From Halomonas ventosae (GTDB lineage Bacteria > Pseudomonadota > Gammaproteobacteria > Pseudomonadales > Halomonadaceae): a stretch of 64,000 bases of DNA. Within the stretch, counting starts at the first letter, position 1, and each line of letters starts with the position of its first letter. This document shows positions 1 through 8,235 of this stretch, in pieces. The stretch lies in the NCBI RefSeq assembly GCF_004361885.1, contig NZ_SNWH01000009.1, positions 1-64,000 of the forward strand. Reading direction: 5' to 3'. Position numbers and translations under genes: made by a program. The notes under the pieces were generated by a model. That model was not told the origin of the DNA. It saw only the letters and a program-made list of their open reading frames with translations, and searched no databases.

Positions 1-222
1 GCGGCAGGCCGTTGCCTTCTGTCAGCAGGCTGCGCTTGACGCCGCCTTTGCCGCGGTCGGTGGGGTTCGGGCCGGTTTTTTTCCCCGCCCAAGGGAGCCT
101 TGGTCATCGTGCCATCCACCGACAGCCAGCTCCAGTCGATGCCCTGGAGCCGATCGTACTCCAGCACCCCCCGGCGCCAGAGCTCTTCAAACACACCGGC
201 CTCCAACCATTCCCGAAAGTAA
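1..222 (-). pseudogene. IS5-family transposase fragment (truncated by window edge)
   Basis: The minus strand encodes a piece of an IS5-type transposase: a YFREWLEAGVFEELW segment, then a DRLQGIDWSWLSVDGTMTK segment containing the DG step typical of the first catalytic Asp region, then (in another frame) TGPNPTDRGKGGVKRSLL. The frame changes at a run of seven T (A7 on the coding strand) at 76-82. Homology stops near 222, where an unrelated short stretch leads into an IS200-type fragment. The gene runs off the window start, so its C-terminal half is not visible. Some IS5-family members make transposase by frameshifting on A-runs, so the frame change may be functional or decay; the truncated N-terminal side argues for a dead copy. 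Confidence 0.75.
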
Positions 223-259
223 AGTGGACCCCACGGTCAAGACAGAATCTGTCTGGATT

Positions 260-463
260 TAAGCTAATGCACATGTGGACATGGTCACGCATCAGGTGGC
301 CCTCCACGATCTGGCACTCCTTCTGCCGTGCCAGCTCATGGAACACCTCACCAAGGTGCTTGCGTATCTTTCCGAAAATTATCTTCTTACGCTTTTTCGT
401 TATAAAAACAACATGATACCTAAAATTCCATGTCGTATGGGAAAGACTCTGGTACTCTCTCAT
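260..463 (-). pseudogene. tnpA: IS200/IS605-family TnpA (Y1 HUH transposase), 3'-truncated
   Basis: From ATG at 463 the minus strand reads MREYQSLSHT, then the YHVVFI strand and DHVHM, the HUH metal-binding motif of IS200-type single-strand transposases. About 68 residues match the family and then the homology ends; full-length proteins are about 140-150 residues and carry the catalytic Tyr in the missing C-terminal half. The copy is therefore inactive. Beyond about 260 the reading frame runs into unrelated sequence bordering the IS5-type fragment. An ATG three codons further upstream (472) is also possible, but family members start at MREYQSL. Confidence 0.85.
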
Positions 464-531
464 TGGGAACATCCTATCTCTTGGCCGAGATTGGAGGTTC
501 CCTGTGACCGCATCACACGGTCAAACCTCGG

Positions 532-560
532 GTAATCCCCCGGCAAAGCCGGGGGATTAC
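532..560 (-). repeat. IS200-type left-end hairpin
   Basis: A near-perfect inverted repeat, GTAATCCCCCGGC / GCCGGGGGATTAC with a 3-nt loop, lies about 70 bases upstream of the truncated tnpA start. IS200 elements carry a strong hairpin at their left end, upstream of tnpA, recognised as single-stranded DNA by TnpA and also limiting transcription into the gene. Position and shape fit that role. No matching right end is visible. Confidence 0.7.
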
Positions 561-704
561 CTTATTTATTTAGAGGGGGCTGCACAGCTCACGTTCGCTA
601 CCTATCGAAATAGGCTCTTAATTTGGTTTGTTGGTCGTCCAACATTGTCGACTGTAGTGTCAGGAAGGCCAGCAGCAATGTGTGGGTCAAAAACATACAG
701 GCAT

Positions 705-732
705 AGAAAAAGCCGCTTAAATCAGCGGCTTA
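705..732 (-). terminator. Rho-independent terminator of tRNA-Ser
   Basis: On the minus strand, AAGCCGCTgatttAAGCGGCTT is followed by TTTTCT, 12 bases after the 3' end of tRNA-Ser. The stem and T-run fit an intrinsic terminator. Confidence 0.8.
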
Positions 733-743
733 TCACTATTCTG

Positions 744-831
744 TGGCGGAGGGGGAGGGATTCGAACCCTCGAGGCCTTTCGACCTACACACTTTCCAGG
801 CGTGCTCCTTCGACCACTCGGACACCCCTCC
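744..831 (-). tRNA. tRNA-Ser (anticodon GGA)
   Basis: An 88-nt class II tRNA with encoded CCA. The acceptor stem GGAGGGG pairs with CCCCTCC; the anticodon loop carries GGA; there is a long variable arm and a T-arm GAGGG-TTCGAAT-CCCTC. A terminator follows directly. It decodes UCC/UCU serine codons. The IS remnants lie a few hundred bases downstream. Confidence 0.97.
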
Positions 832-946
832 GCATTGTGGATCTCGAGTCGAGCATGCTCGGCGGCGCCGTGCCTTCTCCTCCAGAACGGCGCAGATGAT
901 ATCGACTTAAGTGCGCGATAGCAAGCCGTTTTCCTTGTGTGGACCC

Positions 947-1450
947 TCAGCTGGCGGGCAGTACGGCGTAGTCACCGCGGGCTTCCAGGCAAAGGGTGTC
1001 AGCGCACCAGAGCTGCTGGATCAGTGCGATGCGCCCCTTGCCGCGCTGCTCCAATCGCTCGGCCAGCTCGGCAGGCGCATCTCTCTCCTCGGGCTCGCAG
1101 GTCAGGCAATAGTCGCCGGTCACCGGGGCCAGGAAGCGCTGGGAGGCCTGGGCCACCACCACGTCCCGGGCCAGGCCGTGGCGGCGCAGCCAGAGGGTGG
1201 TCCAGCACCAGCCCAACAGGGTGGTCTGGGCGGCAAGCGCCCCACCGAAACCGGTGCCCTTGTCATTCAGGCTGGGGATGAGCGAGAGACTCCAGATCAG
1301 ACGGTCACCATCACGGCGCATCTCGCGGATGCCCAGCGAAGGCACCATGGGGATCGCCTCGCCCAGCCAGGCGAGGAACTCGGCCATGTCGTCCTCTCCG
1401 CCGGCGGCGGGCAACGGCAGGTGGGGATGAGGAACGCCGATCTGTCGCAT
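947..1450 (-). CDS. YiiD C-terminal-domain type thioesterase
   Basis: A 167-residue protein resembling the hot-dog-fold thioesterase domain found at the C-terminus of E. coli YiiD (FabY). The segment GTGFGGALAAQTTLLGW is the typical helix/loop of this family, with an alternating hydrophobic/charged beta-strand pattern in the second half. The GNAT domain of full-length YiiD is absent, so this is the stand-alone form. It begins 2 bases after the stop of the upstream nitroreductase gene, so the two are almost certainly co-transcribed. Substrate unknown; acyl-CoA or acyl-ACP hydrolysis is inferred from the fold only. Confidence 0.75.
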   Translation of the reverse strand: MRQIGVPHPHLPLPAAGGEDDMAEFLAWLGEAIPMVPSLGIREMRRDGDRLIWSLSLIPSLNDKGTGFGGALAAQTTLLGWCWTTLWLRRHGLARDVVVAQASQRFLAPVTGDYCLTCEPEERDAPAELAERLEQRGKGRIALIQQLWCADTLCLEARGDYAVLPAS

Positions 1451-1452
1451 GT

Positions 1453-2013
1453 TCAGTCCCAGTGCTCCACGAAGTCGGCGATGTCGTGTTCCGGAATCGG
1501 CTTGTGGCGCCCCCCCAGGGTGCCCAGGTAGACGAAGGCCACGAGCTCATCGTCCTCGGCAAGCCCCAGTCCCTTGCGCACCGTGGCATCGAAGGCGTAC
1601 TTGCCGCTGCGCCACATGGCGCCGAGCCCCGGGGCGTGGGCGGCGAGCAGGATGGCGTGAGCCGCACAGCCGGCGGAGATCACCTGCTCGATCTTCGGCA
1701 CCTTGGGGATGTCGGGCGTGACCTTGGCGATCACCGCGATGATCATCGGGGCTCGCCGCGGCTTGCTGCGCGCGGCGTCGAGGGCCGCCTCGCCCACGTG
1801 GGGATCCTCGCGGAACTCCGCCTCGGCGAACAGCTCGCCGAGCCGCGAGAGGCCCTCGCCGGAGAACTCGATGAAGCGCCAGGGATGCAGCTCCTTGTGA
1901 TCCGGCGCCCGCAGGGCCGCGCGGTAGATCGCCTCGAGCTGCTCGGGGCTCGGCGGGGGGCCCATCAGCTTGCCCATGGAGCTGCGTTCGTGCAGCAGCG
2001 TCAGCGCCTCCAT
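1453..2013 (-). CDS. YdjA-type nitroreductase family protein
   Basis: A 186-residue single-domain nitroreductase-like flavoprotein matching the E. coli YdjA subgroup in length (about 183) and pattern: RSSMGKL at residues 10-16 for FMN phosphate contact, RAPDHKELHPWRF at about 35-47, and a C-terminal VAFVYLGT strand. Such enzymes bind FMN and reduce nitro-aromatics or quinones with NAD(P)H; the in vivo substrate is unknown. The reading frame is open to 2145, but the ATG at 2013 is preceded by an AGGAGACC-type ribosome binding site and matches the family N-terminus. It forms a two-gene operon with the downstream thioesterase. Confidence 0.85.
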   Translation of the reverse strand: MEALTLLHERSSMGKLMGPPPSPEQLEAIYRAALRAPDHKELHPWRFIEFSGEGLSRLGELFAEAEFREDPHVGEAALDAARSKPRRAPMIIAVIAKVTPDIPKVPKIEQVISAGCAAHAILLAAHAPGLGAMWRSGKYAFDATVRKGLGLAEDDELVAFVYLGTLGGRHKPIPEHDIADFVEHWD

Positions 2014-2056
2014 GTTGGTCTCCTGTTCAGGTTCAGTCGGCACTCTACCCAAGCGG

Positions 2057-2896
2057 CTACTGGCGCGCCAGCCGCAGCGGCGCGGGCGGGCGCTCGCCGG
2101 GGGTGGCGCGCCAGGGGCTGATATCCAGCCCGCCGCGGCGTACATAGCGTGCCAGCACCAGCAGCCGCTGCGGCCGAGCGCGTTCCACCAGGTCCATGAA
2201 GATGTGCTCTACACAGTGCTCGTGGAAGTCCTGGTGCTGGCGGTAGCCGATCAGATAGCGCAAGAGCCCCTCGCGATCGAGTCGTGGGCCCCGGTAGCGG
2301 ATCAGCACGCTGCCCCAGTCGGGCTGGCCGGTGACCGGACAGTTGGACTTGAGCAGGTGGGAGTACAGCGTCTCCTCGACGATCACCTCATCGCTCACTC
2401 GCAGGTGCTCGGCGCTGGGCGTGTAATCGGTCACCTCGATGTCCAGGTCGTCCAGGCACTCGCCAGGCAAGCGGCGTGGCGAGAGTGCCTCGTCGTCGAC
2501 ATCCAACAGCTCGACGCCAACCGCCGCGCCGGCGGCCCGCGAGAGGTCATTCACCAGGGTATCCATCACCCGCTCGCGGCTATCGAAACGCGTCTGGTTG
2601 AAGCCATTGAGGTAGAGCTTCCAGGACTTCGACTCGATCAGGTTCGGTGAATCCGCCGGCAGGCTAAAGCGCGCCACGGCCACCCGCGGCTTGCCGCGGG
2701 CATTCAGCCAGGAGACCTCGAAGGCGTGCCACTCGTCCTCGCCGACGAAGGGCAGCGCGCCCTCCTCGATGCCCAGCGGCATGCGGTTGGCAGTGCGGGG
2801 GATGGGATAGAGCAGCCCAGCATCGTAGTGCTGCGGGTAGACGGCCGTGTGCCCCAGAGGAGCATGCGCAAGGGCATCGGGACGAGGGTGGCTCAT
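2057..2896 (-). CDS. queF: NADPH-dependent 7-cyano-7-deazaguanine reductase
   Basis: QueF reduces preQ0 to preQ1 in queuosine tRNA-modification synthesis, using two NADPH. The 279-residue length is that of the long, E. coli-type QueF with two T-fold halves. ESKSWKLYLNGFNQT at residues 88-102 is the diagnostic QueF motif; the catalytic Cys is C186 in SNCPVTGQPDW and the proton donor is D193; the FHEHCVEH segment follows. The ATG at 2896 overlaps the stop of the upstream ABC permease gene (ATGA), so it is translated as part of the same operon; the frame extends to 2929 without a better start. Confidence 0.96.
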   Translation of the reverse strand: MSHPRPDALAHAPLGHTAVYPQHYDAGLLYPIPRTANRMPLGIEEGALPFVGEDEWHAFEVSWLNARGKPRVAVARFSLPADSPNLIESKSWKLYLNGFNQTRFDSRERVMDTLVNDLSRAAGAAVGVELLDVDDEALSPRRLPGECLDDLDIEVTDYTPSAEHLRVSDEVIVEETLYSHLLKSNCPVTGQPDWGSVLIRYRGPRLDREGLLRYLIGYRQHQDFHEHCVEHIFMDLVERARPQRLLVLARYVRRGGLDISPWRATPGERPPAPLRLARQ

Positions 2897-3666
2897 GAGC
2901 GAATTCCCTTTCCATGCTCCAGCATCCACAGCGCCAGCCCGAAGAGCACGCTGATGAACGCCAGGATCGCGGCAAGGGCCCAGCCCACGGGAATGTCCGA
3001 GACGCCGAGGAAGCCGTAGCGGAAGACATTGACCATGTAGAGGATGGGATTGAGCATCGACACGCCCTGCCAGAAGGCCGGCAGCAGCGAGATTGAATAG
3101 AAGACCCCGCCGAGGTAGGTCAACGGCGTAAGCACGAAAGTCGGCACGATGGAGATGTCGTCGAACTTCTTGCCCAGCAGGGCGTTGATGAAGCCGCCGA
3201 TGGCGAACAGCGCCGCGGTGAGCACCACCACGAACACCGTCAGCAGCGGGTGCGCCACCGGGAGCCGGGTGAAAAACAGCGACACCCCGGTGACAATCAG
3301 CCCCACGCCCAGGCCGCGCGCCATGCCCCCCAGCACGAAGCCGCTGAGAATCACCCAGTTGGGCATCGGCGAGACCATCATCTCCTCGATGGAGCGCTGG
3401 AACTTGTTGGAGAAGAAGGAGGAGGCCACGTTGGAGTAGCTGTTGGTGATCACCGCCATCATGATCAGGCCGGGGACGATGAAGTCCATGTAGCTGTAGC
3501 CATCCATCTCGCCGATCCGCGAGCCGATCAGGTTGCCGAAGATGATGAAGTACATAGTCATGGTGATCGACGGCGGCAACAGGGTCTGCAGCCAGATCCG
3601 CGTGAAGCGCTTGATCTCCTTATGCACCAGGGTCCAGAGGGCGATGGCGATCTGGATCGGGCTCAT
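2893..3666 (-). CDS. yadH: ABC-2 type transporter permease (YadH family)
   Basis: A 257-residue membrane protein with six predicted transmembrane segments, starting after a cytoplasmic amphipathic stretch (KEIKRFTRIWLQTLL). The central SFFSNKFQRSIEEMMVSPMPNW motif is the ABC-2 coupling region. It is the partner of the ATPase encoded immediately upstream, with which it overlaps by 4 bases, and it overlaps queF by 4 bases downstream. The family exports an unidentified substrate. yadGH-queF is an unusually compact arrangement here. Confidence 0.9.
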   Translation of the reverse strand: MSPIQIAIALWTLVHKEIKRFTRIWLQTLLPPSITMTMYFIIFGNLIGSRIGEMDGYSYMDFIVPGLIMMAVITNSYSNVASSFFSNKFQRSIEEMMVSPMPNWVILSGFVLGGMARGLGVGLIVTGVSLFFTRLPVAHPLLTVFVVVLTAALFAIGGFINALLGKKFDDISIVPTFVLTPLTYLGGVFYSISLLPAFWQGVSMLNPILYMVNVFRYGFLGVSDIPVGWALAAILAFISVLFGLALWMLEHGKGIRS

Positions 3667-4625
3667 GCGCGCACCTCCGCTGCCTCGGCCGCCGCCTTGT
3701 CGCTGTTGCCTTGCTCCACCATGGAAACGAACATCTCCTCGAGTCGGTTAGCGCGATTGCGCATCGACATCACCTGTATGCCCTGCTCGCTGAGCGCCGT
3801 GAAGACGTCGTTGAGACGCTGGCCGCGATGCACCACCACCGCCAGCTGGGCATCGTCTACGCGGTTGATCTCGAAGCCTTCGACCTCGGGGGCCGCCTCC
3901 ACCGAATGGGCGAGGTCGAACAGGAAGGTCTCGGTATCGAGCTCGGCGAGCAGCTGCCGCACGCTGGTGTCCCGGATGATTTCGCCATGATTGATGATGC
4001 CCACGCGGCGGCAGAGGCTTTCCGCCTCCTCGAGATAGTGGGTGGTGAGGATGATGGTGGTGCCCTCCTCCCGATTGATGCGGCGCATGTACTCCCACAT
4101 GCTGCGGCGCAGCTCGATGTCGACGCCGGCGGTGGGCTCGTCGAGGATCAGCAGCCTCGGACGATGCATCAGGGCGCGGGCAATCATTAGCCGGCGCTTC
4201 ATGCCACCGGAGAGCATGCGGGCGCTGCCGTTGCGCTTGTCCCACAAACTCAGATCGCGGAGCAGCTCCTCAGCCCGCGGCAGTGCCTCGCGACGCGACA
4301 TACCGTAATAGCCGGCCTGGGCCAGCACGATATCGATGACCTTTTCGAACTGGCTGAAGTTGAACTCCTGAGGCACCACGCCGAGGTGGTACTTGGCACG
4401 GGCGAAATCCCGGTCGATATCGGTACCGAAGATCGTGACGCGGCCTGCCGTTTTCTGCACCAGCGAGCAGACCACGCCCAGGATGGTCGACTTGCCGGCG
4501 CCATTGGGCCCGAGCAGGGCATAGAAGTCGCCCTCGGCGACATCGAGATCGATGCCCTTCAGGGCCTGGAAGCCATTGCCGTAGACCTTGGTCAGGCCAC
4601 GGATAGACAGTGCCGGTTCGGCCAT
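3663..4625 (-). CDS. yadG: ABC transporter ATP-binding protein (YadG family)
   Basis: A 320-residue ABC ATPase. Walker A is GPNGAGKST at residues 39-47, the signature is LSGGM at 138-142, and Walker B is LLILDEP at 158-164, followed by the D-loop and a switch His in TTHYLEE. About 90 residues after the nucleotide-binding domain form the C-terminal extension usual in YadG. It powers the YadH permease encoded next. ATG 4625 (MAEPALSIRG) fits the family start; upstream in-frame ATGs at 4637 and 4655 would only add a non-conserved leader. First gene of the yadG-yadH-queF operon. Confidence 0.93.
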   Translation of the reverse strand: MAEPALSIRGLTKVYGNGFQALKGIDLDVAEGDFYALLGPNGAGKSTILGVVCSLVQKTAGRVTIFGTDIDRDFARAKYHLGVVPQEFNFSQFEKVIDIVLAQAGYYGMSRREALPRAEELLRDLSLWDKRNGSARMLSGGMKRRLMIARALMHRPRLLILDEPTAGVDIELRRSMWEYMRRINREEGTTIILTTHYLEEAESLCRRVGIINHGEIIRDTSVRQLLAELDTETFLFDLAHSVEAAPEVEGFEINRVDDAQLAVVVHRGQRLNDVFTALSEQGIQVMSMRNRANRLEEMFVSMVEQGNSDKAAAEAAEVRA

Positions 4626-4813
4626 GTGCAATCCCATCAGAGAAATGAATTTCACTGCGCAAAACCACTGAATTGGGGAGCGGCCAGCGAAACTTCAAGG
4701 TCAACCTGATCACCAACTAAAACAAGCAGAAGCACGCAGATCCGCATCACGCCCATGGAAGTGACATCTGCACAGCGGGCTACTGGCGGAAGCGTAATGA
4801 CACGAAAAAGAAG

Positions 4814-4889
4814 TGGCGTCCCATAGGGGGTTCGAACCCCTGTTACCGCCGTGAAAGGGCGGTGTCCTAGGCCACTAGACGAATGGGAC
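4814..4889 (-). tRNA. tRNA-Glu (anticodon TTC), copy 2 of the array
   Basis: A 76-nt cloverleaf with encoded CCA: acceptor GTCCCAT, anticodon stem-loop CCGCC-CTTTCAC-GGCGG with anticodon TTC, T-arm AGGGG-TTCGAAC-CCCCT. It differs from the copy at 5081-5156 by a single D-loop base (GGC rather than GGT). It is the distal gene of the Glu-Gly-Glu operon read on the minus strand. Confidence 0.97.
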
Positions 4890-4982
4890 GCAAAAAGAAA
4901 ATCGAGATGGCGCGGGAAACGAGAACAGGCGGCTCTGCCGTCAGCCAGTCCGACACATCGTATCGTGCCACTTGTTCACGCA

Positions 4983-5057
4983 TGGAGCGGGAAACGAGAT
5001 TCGAACTCGCGACCCTCGCCTTGGCAAGGCGATGCTCTACCACTGAGCTATTCCCGC
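4983..5057 (-). tRNA. tRNA-Gly (anticodon GCC)
   Basis: A 75-nt cloverleaf with encoded CCA: acceptor GCGGGAA, anticodon loop TTGCCAA with anticodon GCC, T-arm GCGAG-TTCGAAT-CTCGT. It sits between two tRNA-Glu genes, spaced 93 and 23 bases from them, in one transcription unit. Confidence 0.97.
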
Positions 5058-5080
5058 ACTCCGCTACCTGATGAGTCGAG

Positions 5081-5156
5081 TGGCGTCCCATAGGGGGTTC
5101 GAACCCCTGTTACCGCCGTGAAAGGGCGGTGTCCTAGACCACTAGACGAATGGGAC
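5081..5156 (-). tRNA. tRNA-Glu (anticodon TTC), copy 1 of the array
   Basis: A 76-nt cloverleaf with encoded CCA and anticodon TTC, first gene of the operon. The promoter at 5187-5215 is about 30 bases upstream. Confidence 0.97.
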
Positions 5157-5186
5157 GCAATGTCTCGCCTCGTCGAGGTGCGGCAA

Positions 5187-5215
5187 ATATTACCCAGCCC
5201 TCGGGAGGCTGTCAA
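5187..5215 (-). promoter_or_regulatory. Sigma-70 promoter of the tRNA Glu-Gly-Glu operon
   Basis: On the minus strand a perfect -35 TTGACA (5215-5210) and a -10 TAATAT (5192-5187) are separated by exactly 17 bases. Transcription would begin about 6-8 bases downstream and run into tRNA-Glu copy 1. The near-consensus match suits a highly expressed stable-RNA operon. Confidence 0.88.
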
Positions 5216-5346
5216 GCGAGTCTTGCCGGACGTTGATGTCGCGTGACGTAACCTGCTCCACGACTGGAAACCTCCACCCCAATTGGTGTCAGAATGGACG
5301 CAACACCCGCCGTGCCCTACCCGGCACCATGAAAAGGAGAGAGGTC

Positions 5347-5754
5347 ATGCACAGTAAGATCCAGAAAAGCGACGCCGAGTGGCAAGAAAAGCTGACGCCC
5401 GAGCAGTATCGGGTCACTCGCGAGAAAGGCACGGAGCCTCCCTTCAGCGGGAAATACCACGGCCACGTGAGTGACGAGCATGGTATCTATCATTGCGTCT
5501 GCTGCAACGCCCCGCTGTTCGAGAACGAGCACAAGTACGATGCCGGCTGCGGCTGGCCAAGCTTCGATCGCCCCTTCACGCCGAACTGCGTGACGGAGCA
5601 GCCCGATACCAGCCATGGCATGCATCGCATCGAGGTCAACTGCGCGCGCTGCGATGCCCACCTCGGCCACGTCTTCCCCGACGGCCCGCCGGAGACCACC
5701 GGGCTGCGCTACTGCATCAATTCGGTGGCGATCACCTTTCACGCCGGCGAGTAG
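5347..5754 (+). CDS. msrB: Peptide-methionine (R)-S-oxide reductase
   Basis: MsrB reduces the R-epimer of methionine sulfoxide in proteins, with thioredoxin as electron donor. At 135 residues it is a complete single-domain enzyme. Structural zinc ligands are C50/C53 (HCVCC) and C99/C102 (CARC); the nucleophile is C123 in RYCINS; the GWPSF and [10 protein letters not shown] motifs are intact. The frame is open from 5233, but ATG 5347 has an AAGGAGAGAGG ribosome binding site and the family N-terminus. No signal peptide, so it acts in the cytosol, in contrast to the predicted exported MsrA at 47849. Confidence 0.96.
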   Translation: MHSKIQKSDAEWQEKLTPEQYRVTREKGTEPPFSGKYHGHVSDEHGIYHCVCCNAPLFENEHKYDAGCGWPSFDRPFTPNCVTEQPDTSHGMHRIEVNCARCDAHLGHVFPDGPPETTGLRYCINSVAITFHAGE

Positions 5755-5847
5755 CCGTACGGCCCGTCAACACTCTCCCCTGGCTCGGCCGACCATCTGC
5801 TATGATGGGCGGCCGTTTCCCTTCACGCCACCTGCAGGAGAGGCTCG

Positions 5848-6825
5848 ATGCTCGGCTGGTACCCGGGACACATGAACAAGGCGCGACGTCAGATTCTCGA
5901 GGCGCTGCCGGAAATCGACGTAGTGATCGAGGTGCTCGACGCCCGTCTGCCCTACTCCAGCGCCAATCCTATGCTGGCCGAGCTGACCCGCCACAAGCCG
6001 GTATTGAAGATACTATCCCGGGCCGATCTCGCCGACCCCGAGCGAACTCGCGAATGGGTCGGTTTCTTCGATGCCCACGCCAAGATGCGGGCCTTGGCGG
6101 TGACTACGACCCAGGCGGGCGAGCTCAAGCGCATCCCGAGGCTCTGCCACGAGTTGGCCGGCCAGGTGCGCGCCGACCGCGACGTGCGCGTGATGGTCAT
6201 GGGCATTCCCAACGTAGGCAAGTCGACCCTGATCAATGGCCTGGCCGGTCGCACCATCGCCAAGACCGGCAACGAGCCGGCAGTTACCAAACGCCAGCAG
6301 AAGGTACGCATCGGCGGTCGCGTGGCGCTGATCGATACCCCCGGCGTGCTGTGGCCCAAGATCGAGGACCAGGCCAGCGCCCACCGCCTGGCCGCCAGCG
6401 GCGCCATCCGTGATACTGCCATCGACTATGTGGACGTCGCGGTGGTCACCGCCGCCGAGCTGGCCAGACGCTACCCGGACGCACTCAAGGCGCGCTACAA
6501 GCTCAAGGCCCTGCCCGAGTACGTTCCTCATCCCGAAGCGACTCAGGTGGAAGCCGATGGCCCGACACGGCTCGACCTGCTCGCCCTGGCCGGCTTCGAC
6601 GGCCATGCGATACTGGCCGATATCGCCGCCAGGCGTGGCGGGCTGCGCGCCGGGGGTGAAATCGACCTGCACCGCGGCGCCGAGGTACTGCTCCATGAAC
6701 TGCGTGACGGCAAACTGGGCCGCCTGACCCTGGAAACACCGGCGGACATTCCCCCCACACCGGAACCCGACATCGTCAAGGCGGAGGGTGGCAACGCTAG
6801 CCAGTCCGCATCATCACCCTACTAG
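5848..6825 (+). CDS. ylqF: Ribosome biogenesis GTPase YlqF/RbgA family
   Basis: A circularly permuted GTPase of 325 residues: the G4-like LSRADL (residues 56-61) precedes G1 GIPNVGKS (119-126) and G3 DTPG (163-166). The N-terminal WYPGHMNKARR is the signature of the YlqF/RbgA group, which in Bacillus drives late maturation of the 50S subunit. The C-terminal domain carries the helical RNA-binding region; the last 25 residues are low-complexity Pro/Ser-rich. The start follows a GGAGAGGCTCG ribosome binding site. It is followed closely by alaA. The exact role in gammaproteobacteria is less well established than in Firmicutes. Confidence 0.92.
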   Translation: MLGWYPGHMNKARRQILEALPEIDVVIEVLDARLPYSSANPMLAELTRHKPVLKILSRADLADPERTREWVGFFDAHAKMRALAVTTTQAGELKRIPRLCHELAGQVRADRDVRVMVMGIPNVGKSTLINGLAGRTIAKTGNEPAVTKRQQKVRIGGRVALIDTPGVLWPKIEDQASAHRLAASGAIRDTAIDYVDVAVVTAAELARRYPDALKARYKLKALPEYVPHPEATQVEADGPTRLDLLALAGFDGHAILADIAARRGGLRAGGEIDLHRGAEVLLHELRDGKLGRLTLETPADIPPTPEPDIVKAEGGNASQSASSPY

Positions 6826-6886
6826 CCCTCGACGACGCCCGCCACCGGCAGAGGCGGTACACCGACCCCACTGGATCTCAGCGCCT

Positions 6887-8116
6887 ATGGACACTCCCCC
6901 GATTAGGAAATCGCACAAGCTCGCCAACGTCTGCTACGACATTCGCGGCCCGGTGCTCGAGCACGCCAAGCGGCTGGAAGAGGAAGGCCAGCGCATCCTC
7001 AAGCTAAATATCGGCAACCCCGCCCCCTTCGGCTTCGAGGCCCCGGAGGAGATCCTCCAGGATGTGATGCGCAACCTGCCCACTGCCCAGGGCTACTGCG
7101 ACTCCAAGGGTCTCTACTCGGCGCGCAAGGCGATCATGCAGGAGTGTCAGCGCAGGGCGATTCCCAGCGTCGGCATCGAGGACATCTATATCGGCAACGG
7201 CGTCTCCGAGCTGATCGTGATGGCGCTGCAGGCGCTGCTCAACGACGGCGACGAGGTGCTGATCCCGGCCCCGGACTACCCGCTGTGGACCGCGGCGGCA
7301 AACCTCTCGGGCGGCCATGCCGTGCATTACCTGTGCGACGAGCAGGCCGACTGGGCGCCGGACATGGACGATATCCGTGAGAAGGTCACCGCCCATACCC
7401 GCGCGATCGTGATCATCAACCCCAACAACCCCACCGGCGCCGTCTACCCGCCAGCGGTGGTGCGCGAGCTGCTGGAGATCGCCCGGGAGCACCATCTGGT
7501 GGTGTTCTCCGACGAGATCTACGACAAGATCCTCTACGACGGGGTCGAGCATGTCTCCACCGGGGCGCTGGCCGGCGAGGACCAGCTGGTAGTGACCATG
7601 AACGGACTCTCCAAGAGCTACCGCTGCGCCGGCTTCCGCTCGGGCTGGATGATCCTCTCGGGTCAGATCGCCAAGCAGCGTGCCGAGGACTTCATTCAGG
7701 GGCTGACCATGCTGGCCTCGATGCGCCTGTGCGCCAATGTCCCGGCACAGCATGCCATCCAGACCGCGCTGGGGGGCTACCAGTCGATCAATGACCTGAT
7801 CCTGCCCGGGGGCCGCCTGCTGGCCCAGCGTGACATTACCGTCGAGAAGCTCAACGCCATCCCCGGGGTCAGCTGCACCCGGCCCAAGGGGGCGCTCTAC
7901 GCCTTCCCGCGGCTCGACCCCAAGGTCTTCAACATCCATGACGACCAGCAGCTGGTGCTCGACCTGCTGCTTCAGGAGAAGATCCTGCTGGTGCAGGGTA
8001 CCGCTTTCAACTGGCCCGACCCCGACCACGTGCGCATTGTCACCCTACCCTGGGTCGACCAGCTCGAGGACGCCCTGGACCGCTTCGCCCGCTTCCTGTC
8101 GCGCTACCGCCAGTAG
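6887..8116 (+). CDS. alaA: Alanine transaminase AlaA-type, class I/II PLP aminotransferase
   Basis: A 409-residue fold-type I aminotransferase of the AlaA (YfbQ) group, which interconverts pyruvate plus glutamate with alanine plus 2-oxoglutarate. Visible features are the N-terminal [23 protein letters not shown] (178-184), the SDEIYDK turn and the Schiff-base lysine K243 in [16 protein letters not shown]. The frame is open from 6788, but that region overlaps ylqF and is low-complexity; ATG 6887 gives the length and N-terminus of the E. coli enzyme (405 residues). Confidence 0.93.
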   Translation: MDTPPIRKSHKLANVCYDIRGPVLEHAKRLEEEGQRILKLNIGNPAPFGFEAPEEILQDVMRNLPTAQGYCDSKGLYSARKAIMQECQRRAIPSVGIEDIYIGNGVSELIVMALQALLNDGDEVLIPAPDYPLWTAAANLSGGHAVHYLCDEQADWAPDMDDIREKVTAHTRAIVIINPNNPTGAVYPPAVVRELLEIAREHHLVVFSDEIYDKILYDGVEHVSTGALAGEDQLVVTMNGLSKSYRCAGFRSGWMILSGQIAKQRAEDFIQGLTMLASMRLCANVPAQHAIQTALGGYQSINDLILPGGRLLAQRDITVEKLNAIPGVSCTRPKGALYAFPRLDPKVFNIHDDQQLVLDLLLQEKILLVQGTAFNWPDPDHVRIVTLPWVDQLEDALDRFARFLSRYRQ

Positions 8117-8235
8117 GCCCACTGCCGTCGCGTTGCTCGCCGCTTGAAACCCGGCGGGCAAGCGTATATCTAAGCAACAGCTTGTCAATGCCGTGGACCA
8201 CGGCGCCCCGTTCCGACAACTGGAGATTTCCGGCA

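Noticed and set aside
12..416. 134-residue + strand frame over the IS remnants
   Set aside because: It lies antisense to the IS5- and IS200-type transposase fragments, which have clear homology on the minus strand; no ribosome binding site or recognisable domain.
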